From: Pleurotus ostreatus/Saccharomyces cerevisiae fusant
Taxonomy: Eukaryota > Opisthokonta
NCBI GenBank assembly: GCA_024196135.1
Contig: JAMQCK010000139.1
Span: forward strand, 1 to 51,573
DNA length: 51,573 nucleotides
Direction of reading: 5' to 3'
Position numbers and translations under genes: made by a program. The stretch's first letter is position 1, and each line of letters starts with the position of its first letter. The notes below the pieces were generated by a model. The model saw only the letters and a list, made by a program, of their open reading frames with translations. It searched no databases and had not been told where the DNA came from. Positions 45,479 to 51,573 of this stretch are shown in pieces.

Positions 45479-46477
45479 ATGTCGAAGGACCCGTACTACG
45501 ATCTCCAGAATGAAGTCCAGGCATCGCTGCAGACCGCCAGCCAGCTGCGCGCGTCGTATGCGCGTATACGGAATATGGCGGTCAGTCAGGACAGCGAGGA
45601 GCTCGTCTGGGCGAGGAATGAGGTGTGTCTGCCATCTGTGTGAGGTTATCGGTAGCTCAAATACTTCCCCCAGTTGAAAGCTACGCTGGCGACGCTTGAG
45701 GCTGACATGGAGGATCTGGAAGGAAGCGTGCAGTGCGTGCCCATGTCCCCTCCTTCGTGGCTAAGTCTAACACCCGATGAAGGATAGTAGAGACCACCGG
45801 CGCACGCATGTTTGGCCTGGAAGAGGCCGAAGTACAGGAGCGCCGCGCCTTCGTCGAGCACGTCCGCAGCGAGATCGAGGTGCGCCCCATGCCGGCCCGC
45901 ATGCATCACGCTCATTACGATGACACGGAAGGATAGAACATGAGAGCCGAAGTGTCTGGCAAGCCACGCTCAAGACCGCCGTCCTATGCGTCCCCCTCTC
46001 CTAGTCGTCCGCAGTCGCGGTTGTACACTGGCACATCGAGTCCCCCGCGAGAGGATGAGGATGACCAGACTGCATGGGCTCGTGAAGAGCAGCAGGTGCG
46101 CGTGTTGCTTTCGGATTGAAACCGGACCTTACTCGTCATTCTCTAGATGATCATTCGCCAGCAAGACCAGACAATGGACACCATATCCGGCACGCTGACC
46201 ACCCTCGCCCAACAAGCTGGGTTAATGGGGCACGAGATCAACGAGCATGTAGAGTAAGCGTTCCGATACTTTTTTCCCTGACACCATCATACTCACCTCG
46301 CACAGGATGCTCGGCGACCTCGAACAAGGCGTCGACCGCGCGGAGAACAAGCTCGGCAGCGCCATGGACCGCATGAAGCACTTCATGCGCAAGAGCGAAG
46401 AGAAGGGGAGCGGTTGGTGTATTATCATTCTTATCATCATCTTGTGTGCACTCGTTCTTGCTCTCATTCTCACCTAG
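45479..46477 (+). CDS. TLG1: Syntaxin-6/Tlg1-type t-SNARE (Qc)
   Basis: This is a tail-anchored SNARE of the trans-Golgi/endosome. Exons join through five short introns. One 3' site is 'GATGAAG', giving 'GSVQIVETTGARMFGL'; nearer AG sites break the frame. The N-terminal Habc-like domain begins 'MSKDPYYDLQNEVQASLQTA', the syntaxin-6 start. 'FGLEEAEVQERRAFVEHVRS' is the typical third helix. A Ser/Pro linker follows. The SNARE motif is 'MIIRQQDQTMDTISGTLTTL', 'AQQAGLMGHEINEHVEMLGD', 'LEQGVDRAENKLGSAMDRMK', with the zero-layer Gln expected in 'EINEHVEMLGDLEQG'. The C-terminal anchor is 'WCIIILIIILCALVLALILT'. It converges with the amidase gene, whose stop is only about 107 bp away. Confidence 0.93.
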
Positions 46478-46584
46478 TATACATATCTGCGGACGGACAA
46501 TCCTATACTTATTCTAATGCAACATTGAACTTGTTTGTTGTTAGTCCTCGAGCGCAGCCGTCACCGTGGTCCGTGGATACAGCA

Positions 46585-48675
46585 TCACTTGCTGGACTCC
46601 CCGAATGTTTCTTCGTAGCGGTATCCTGCCTCTCGAAGGGATTTCTCTACAACTTCGCACAGTGCCAGAACCTTGCGAAGATGGTCAGCTCCCACAATGC
46701 CTGCGAGCGGTCCATGCCACTTGCCTTCTCTTCCTCCAGTCTTTGGCCGACGACTTGCACACTTACCGGGCCTCCTTCGTATTCCTCTGGAACATACTCC
46801 CTGGCGAAAAGGTCAGCGCCGCTCATGCGATATCAGCGTTGCCTGACGGACGTACTTCCAGGCGTGTTCATCCAAGATATTGCGCGGTGTATATTCCAGG
46901 TCCGCAGGATCCTTGGCCGGGTCTGCGCGCAACACGGGTACAGTCGCAGCAGACCAGTCCAATACGTTCCACACCGCCGTGTAGCCCACATACTCCCACT
47001 TATCACTGAAAACCCATCAGCAAACCCACCAAAGCAAAGTCTCGCAAGGCCCCAAACTTACTGTCGAATCGCCGCATACGGCGCCGCAGGCATGATAATT
47101 CCATCAATCGGCCTCCCCGTCCCCGTCCTCTCCCTCGTTGCCGCCCAATGCGCCAAATACCGCTGACACCACGCCGTCCTCTTCAGATGAATCTGCCACA
47201 TCTCATACGTCGTCGGGTGCGGCGTCCCCTTCTCCCCATATTCCCGCAACCCAACCGGCCACGGCTCCCCACCTTCCTCGATCACCTTCTTTATACTGGT
47301 GCCCCCGTCCGCGAGGAAGCACTGCCGCCGGAGGTCGTCACCGCCCGCGTGGTCGAGCGGCGGGAGGTCGATGACGGTGTGGCCCGCGGCGCGGAGGGCG
47401 GCGACGGTGGCGGCGAGCGCGCGGCGGACGGGCGGGTTGGGGCGCACGACGCCGTCGTCGGCGATGAGGCCGAAGCAGAGTTGAGAGGGTAAGGTGGTGG
47501 GTCGCCAGGGGATGGGGAGCGATTTGGGGTCGCGGAGCCAGGGCTGGGTGGAGACGACGGCGGAGGTGAAGGTGCTGAGGGCGGAGAGGGATCGAGACAT
47601 GGGACCGTTGACGGAGTGGATGGCTTCCTGGCCGGCCATGCCTGGTTTGTCGTTCAGCAAGAATATTCGTCGAGGTGTTGGACGACTCAATGCTTACCGG
47701 ATCGTGCTCCCAGGGTAGGGAAACGACCAAGCGACGGTCGGAGTGTATACAAACCCGCACAAGTCCCTGGAATCCGGATGGAGCCCCCGATATCGGTACC
47801 CACACCGAATGGTGAGCCTTTCATGGCTAACAGCGCAGCCTCGCCTCCGCTGCTTCCACCAGCTTTCCAAATCAGTGAGCGGTATGTCTTTCGCCACCAG
47901 TATGAGTTTTGGAAACTCACGCGACAGTTTCCTATTATACGGGTTGAGCGTCCGATTCCAGACATTATTGTACGTCTCCGCAATCATCATCGCCGTCGGC
48001 ACGTTCGTCTTGCAGTAAATGACCGCGCCAGTCTCGCGCAAGATCGACGTGAGGAGGCTCTCTTCCTCCATGGGCTCATTGCACCACGCAATATACCCAA
48101 CCGTGGTATCGAGCCCCTTCACCTTGAAGCAGTCCTTCAGGGAAACCGGCAGACCATGCAGCGGGCCAACTGGCTTCCCCGTCTCCTTGAAGATCGCATC
48201 GAGCTCGTCCGCCCGCTTCAACGCGTCCTCGAAGCAGATCTCTGTCAGGCAGTTGACCTACGCTTGCTCATCAGCCTCCCCTTCCCTCTTCCCAACACTC
48301 GTTATTCCAATCCAATCCATTCCGATTACTCACCAGCTGCTGCGCCACCGCCGCCCTCTTACAAAACGCCTCCGCCACCGCGCGCGCCGTCCATTTCCCC
48401 GAGTGCACAGTCCGGAGGATTTCGTCCGCCGGCGTATCCGTGATGATGAGCTCGTCCGGGGTGAGGATGCCGCAAGAGGCAGGGACGCCGGTGACGTCGA
48501 GGAGGTAGGCGGGGGAGGACTCGTCGGTGTATTCGGGTTTGTCGGGGAGGCGCCAGGCTGGAGGGACGAGGGCGTCGCGCGCGGCCCGTTTGGCTGCGGC
48601 GATGGCAGTCCAGTCTGAGGGCTTCTCGAGGACGGGAGGGGTGGTGTCGAGAGAGCTGGGGAAGTCGTTGGGCAT
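46585..48675 (-). CDS. Amidase-signature hydrolase (fungal acetamidase/FAAH-like)
   Basis: Seven exons (48675–48334, 48257–47921, 47862–47698, 47641–47062, 47005–46856, 46800–46725, 46671–46585) join in one frame, giving about 578 residues. The Ser–cisSer–Lys triad is visible: Lys in '[13 protein letters not shown]', cis-Ser in '[15 protein letters not shown]' and the nucleophile in '[15 protein letters not shown]'. Other family stretches are '[20 protein letters not shown]', 'VNGPMSRSL', '[20 protein letters not shown]' and '[14 protein letters not shown]'. It hydrolyses an amide bond; the substrate (acetamide, indoleacetamide, fatty amide) cannot be read from sequence. No signal peptide is visible, so it is likely cytosolic. 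The last intron (46672–46724) is GC–AG, discussed in the findings. Confidence 0.92.
46672..46724 (-). other. GC–AG intron in the amidase gene
   Basis: The 5' site is AAG|GCAAGT, the ideal context for GC–AG introns. A CTGAC branch-like motif and the 3' site GCAAG|GTT follow; the length is 53 nt. Using it keeps the conserved '[14 protein letters not shown]' and leads into '[17 protein letters not shown]', ending at TGA after exactly 28 codons. A GT site (CCCG|GTAAGT) lies 42 nt upstream in the same phase. Confidence 0.75.
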
Positions 48676-49208
48676 GATGAGGTGTGTGAGATACGAAGTT
48701 AGGGCGATCAAGCAATGCAGGGAGAACGAGATCAAGCGCTGGAGGGGGACCGCGATCAGGTACTTCAGAAAGTACGGTCTGAAGTTCTCGAGGGGGAACG
48801 ATATCATGACCTACGAGACCGTGCTTTATAGGAATGAGGAGGGTACCCACGATAGTGATAAGAAGCCGATTGCCAGTGGCGAAGAAGACGTGATAAGCAG
48901 ACTCACATGTTCGGATTTGTTCAACCGTGGGCGTGCTGCTGAGCGATCATGGTCAAACCTTGAGCGATACGTGGGTAAAGCTGGCCGAGGGGATCTTCTA
49001 GATCGACATAGCTTCTTGCGGTCATCGGCCAATCATGACGATTCTGTAAGGTTTGTATACAATTTCTCATCGAATTGACGCATACGCATCTATAGTTTAC
49101 GTGCATTTCTGAAAAGCGTGAGCGATAGCAATCGTGTCATGATAGGGGCCTGCACATACCTACAGGCATCTCTTCACAGTCGGAAGTCCATTCTCACGAC
49201 TATGACAC
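48676..49208. other. Intergenic, amidase upstream / PGAM-like 3' flank
   Basis: A few 'GAACGAGATCAAG'/'GACCGCGATCAGG'/'GAACGATATCATG' degenerate units at 48720–48815 suggest a weak ~40-bp tandem repeat near the amidase start. No gene is seen. Confidence 0.45.
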
Positions 49209-50385
49209 TCATCGGATCGCTACACCTCCGCCAAAGAAGGCGCGCGCTTCGTCCGATGCCTGGTTTTCCTCCGACTTCTCTTCTTCGACGTGCTTGGGAT
49301 CGTTAGCTTCCACCGCTCCTGTCCAGGTGAACTAGATCTCACCGGTTCCACGCCATCGAGATGTTCCCTCTGGTTGGTGTGCGTCTCCTTCACGTTCAGT
49401 GGCGGTGGTTTGTTGGGGTCGATCGTCTTCACTGAGGGGTCCTGCATAAACGCGGTCAGCAATATCGACTTCCAAAAAGCCCGCCTCCAACCAACCTTTG
49501 GCGACAACTCCAACCTCATCCAAGCCGTATTGTACATCCACACGTCCTCCCTCGGCGCCGCATCCGGGTCGAGCTCATGCAGCGCCCCAATCATCTCCGT
49601 GATACAATGCCCATGACTCGCGATCACCACATGCGCCTGGATCCCCTCCCCCTTCCCCTCACCCTCACCCTCCACCTCCCGATTCAAATACGGCAACACC
49701 ACCTCCCTCACCGCCTCCCTCGCCCTAACCCGCAAGTCCTCAAAGCTCTCCGACGTCTCCCCGGGGAACTTCTGCGACCTCGTCTTCGGAATCGGGTACA
49801 CGCCCGCCGCGCACGCCTCTTCGAAGCTGGCGAACTCCGCGGGGAGGCTCGAGACCCACTTGTGACCCTCGGCGTCGCCGAAGCAGTGCTCGCGGAGGGA
49901 GGCGTGCTCGGTGAAGGGGACGTGGGGGTGGGCGGCGTGGATGGCGAGGCCGGTGGCGCGGGCGCGGAGGAGGGGGGAGGCGTGGATGGCGGTGATGGGC
50001 GGGTTGGGGAGGGTTTTGGATTTGGCGAGGGCGGCGGCTTGCTATAGAAGAGGGATTATGAGTATAGTAAGAAGCTATTAAAGACAAGAAATACCCAAAG
50101 TTGGTTCAGGCACGTACCCTTTCACCTAATCAACAGCGTCAGGCGGTCAATTGTAGACGAAAGGGGAAGGCCTTCACGAACCTAACTTGGAAAGTGGGGC
50201 ATCCTTCCATCCGGCCCAGATACCTTTCTGCAGCACCCGATAAGTAACAGCTCGACGATGGCCGTAAAGTTACTCACGGGGTTATCCTCGGACTCGCCAT
50301 GGCGTACCTACATGATGATGTGACTGTGAGAGTCAGAACAAGCAAAGAAATGGCAAAGACATACGAAAGTGACGATGACCACCAT
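49209..50385 (-). CDS. Histidine phosphatase (phosphoglycerate mutase-like) protein
   Basis: Seven exons (50385–50365, 50307–50278, 50227–50182, 50125–50118, 50041–49497, 49442–49343, 49292–49209) sum to 834 nt, or 277 residues. The phospho-acceptor motif is 'VTFVRHGESEDNP', split by an intron between Phe and Val. 'GIWAGWKDAPLSKLGERQAA' follows; its 'ER' comes from an 8-nt exon. 'ITAIHASPLLRARATGLAI' carries the second Arg. The acid is in 'LREHCFGDAEGHKW', and the second His in 'HVVIASHGHCITEMIGAL'. This is the branch-1 histidine phosphatase core, fitting PGAM-like or fructose-2,6-bisphosphatase-like enzymes; the substrate is unknown. The first four exons are only 21, 30, 46 and 8 nt. The C-terminus after two further introns ends 'RAFFGGGVAIR'. 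Confidence 0.9.
50118..50125 (-). other. 8-nt microexon of the PGAM-like gene
   Basis: The minus strand reads ATTAG|GTGAAAGG|GTACGT. It supplies the last two bases of a Gly codon plus Glu-Arg, completing 'KLGERQ'. Without it the downstream frame is lost. Confidence 0.75.
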
Positions 50386-51376
50386 TGCTGTCGAGTTTCG
50401 CTGTGAGATGAGGGAGAGAAGAGAGTTGGGCAGAGGGTACTTGCACGCGCACGTTTTTGCCAATCTCCGGCAGGAGTCAGAGCGCGGGGTGAGTCAGCCC
50501 CACGAGACCGTAAGATGCGATCCCCTCGGGGTGGGCATGGGGTTGGTGGACATGCGTCTTGAGCATGGGGGTCAGCGGGAGGACACAGCTAGAGGGGAAG
50601 GTAGCTTGACGTACAAGTCGACCATAAAGCCGTCGACCATCGACCTTCGCGTGGTCGAGGCCTAGATATGCAGTCCGCCTATTCAAGGATACGGGGAAGG
50701 CTGCCCTTCGAGGACCGCCTCTGCAGCGGTCAAGTTCCCGGCCGCATGATGCTCAACGCATCGCAGACAAAGCCTTCCTTACGATATCCCTCCGAGGATT
50801 CGCAGTGAAGGATAGTATATTCGCTGTGGCGCGCAGTACAATGGCAGATATTTAAGGGTGCAAGGCGGAAGGAGCGCAGCCAACGAGGGAGCGGCGCCGC
50901 AGCGTTGACGTTGACAGTCGAGGGCTGCGCTGCTCCTTCCCCGCCCCCACCTGGGTCCTTCGCGTGGCAATCTTCTGGCTTCCGGACTCCGAGCCGGGCC
51001 TGCAACAGATGACTTCGATGCGGGCGTCGCGAACATACAACCAGAAACCGGGCATTTGCCGCTGTTCGAGGAGAAAGAGGAGACCTGAGGAGACCTCCTG
51101 AGGCTTGAGCTCACCCGCGCAGCCGAGGGGATCGAGAGAGGATAAGGATCTGGCAATTATACCCTAGCAACGCCCAATATTTTTCGTTGCCAAGGACTTT
51201 GTCCGGGCGGCTGACGCCATTGACGCAGGCAGCCCGTTCCGGTTTGGCTCCATCCGCGGCGGTCACGAACAGGTCACAGACCTCGCTTCACGTTCTCACC
51301 CTCCTCCTTGTCCTTCGCCCGAACAATCACGCAGTCGCCCGCGACGACCAACGTCCATCCCCGACCGTCCCCACCC
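50386..51376. other. Divergent intergenic region, ~1 kb
   Basis: This lies between the PGAM-like gene and the last gene of the window. A minus-strand open frame (50779–51156) is compositionally biased and without motifs. CT-rich sequence at 51285–51370 probably belongs to the promoter/leader of the plus-strand gene. Confidence 0.45.
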
Positions 51377-51573
51377 ATGGCGGCGTCCATGCCCCGACGA
51401 CGACAAGCGGCCGCCCGCGCCGCCCTCGCGCTCCTCCTCCCCGTCCAGCTCGCCTCCGCCTACACCTGGAGCTTCCAGAGCAAGCCGACGCAGTGCGAGG
51501 ACCTGTCCATCAAGATCTCCGGCAGCGACGGGAAACCCCCGTACCGCGTCCTCATCGTCCCGTACGGCCCGAG
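51377..51573 (+). CDS. Secreted or membrane protein, 3' partial
   Basis: Only the first 65 residues are present. They start with an Arg-rich n-region and a hydrophobic core ('MAASMPRRRQAAARAALALL', 'LPVQLASAYTW'), a signal peptide with likely cleavage after 'LASA'. The mature start is 'YTWSFQSKPTQCEDLSIKIS', then 'PPYRVLIVPYGP'. This resembles a common Agaricomycete family of extracellular-plus-one-TM proteins that begin with a 'W.F...P.QC..L.I...G' pattern. A membrane helix would lie beyond the window, so this is not confirmed. The function is unknown. Confidence 0.7.
   Translation, partial: MAASMPRRRQAAARAALALLLPVQLASAYTWSFQSKPTQCEDLSIKISGSDGKPPYRVLIVPYGP

Noticed and set aside
49220..49342. 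Unspliced C-terminus of the PGAM-like protein (Lys/Arg-rich, ending 'SLAEV')
   Set aside because: Two short introns with good splice and branch signals (GCTAACG in the second) replace it with an acidic tail, and the exon sum becomes divisible by three.

Overview
The window reads as nuclear DNA of a filamentous basidiomycete, most likely an Agaricomycete. Genes are GC-rich and dense. Most are split by GT–AG introns of about 50–65 nt with CTNAC-like branch points. Several products are typical of this group: a DUF6699 protein, a lineage-restricted hypothetical with an 'YGISAMGTK' motif, a thaumatin-like protein and a CSC1/RSN1 channel. All exon models were assembled by eye from splice signals, reading frame and family motifs. 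Where exon lengths were summed, the total is an exact multiple of three (SDR, TPS2, SEC24, DUF6699, 20.5 kb hypothetical, MITE-broken gene, 567-aa membrane protein, PGAM-like gene).

Layout, left to right. 1–3763 (+) is the 3' part of a condensin CAP-G/Ycg1 HEAT-repeat subunit. 4384–5395 (+) is an SDR reductase with a clear TATA box. 5.4–9.0 kb is gene-poor and carries two tandem copies of a TATA-containing ~0.85 kb repeat pointing left, then degenerate tandem repeats. 9355–12475 (+) is a trehalose-6-phosphate phosphatase (Tps2 type). 12.8–14.7 kb carries two more copies of the same repeat pointing right, so the trehalose gene sits between outward-facing inverted arrays. 15171–18463 (+) is the COPII subunit Sec24, here with an N-terminal WW domain. 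A DUF6699 gene (–) and a hypothetical gene (+) diverge at 20.4 kb. 21582–25222 (–) is a mitochondrial double-hotdog acyl-CoA thioesterase with unusually long, minisatellite-filled introns. 26003–29572 (+) is an AT-hook/PHD-like/chromo-like chromatin protein. 30103–32923 (–) is TFIIE-alpha. 33921–35295 (+) is a small membrane protein gene broken by a 649-bp TIR element with an 8-bp target duplication. 36110–40914 (+) is a CSC1/OSCA-type channel. 41486–42408 (–) is a thaumatin-like protein. 43451–45204 (–) is a single-pass, Ser/Pro-rich membrane protein. 45479–46477 (+) is a syntaxin-6/Tlg1 SNARE. 46585–48675 (–) is an amidase-signature hydrolase. 49209–50385 (–) is a histidine-phosphatase (PGAM-like) protein. 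From 51377 (+) a secretory or membrane protein begins and runs off the window.

There is no operon, gene cluster or defence island; most genes are housekeeping and independent. Membrane traffic recurs (Sec24 at the ER exit, the Tlg1-like SNARE at the Golgi/endosome), as does nuclear function (condensin, TFIIE-alpha, PHD protein). The most notable points are the WW–Sec24 fusion, the outward-facing inverted repeat arrays around the trehalose gene, the TIR element with tRNA-like Pol III boxes inside a coding exon, an 8-nt microexon, a GC–AG intron competing with an in-frame GT site, and minisatellites in introns of two genes.
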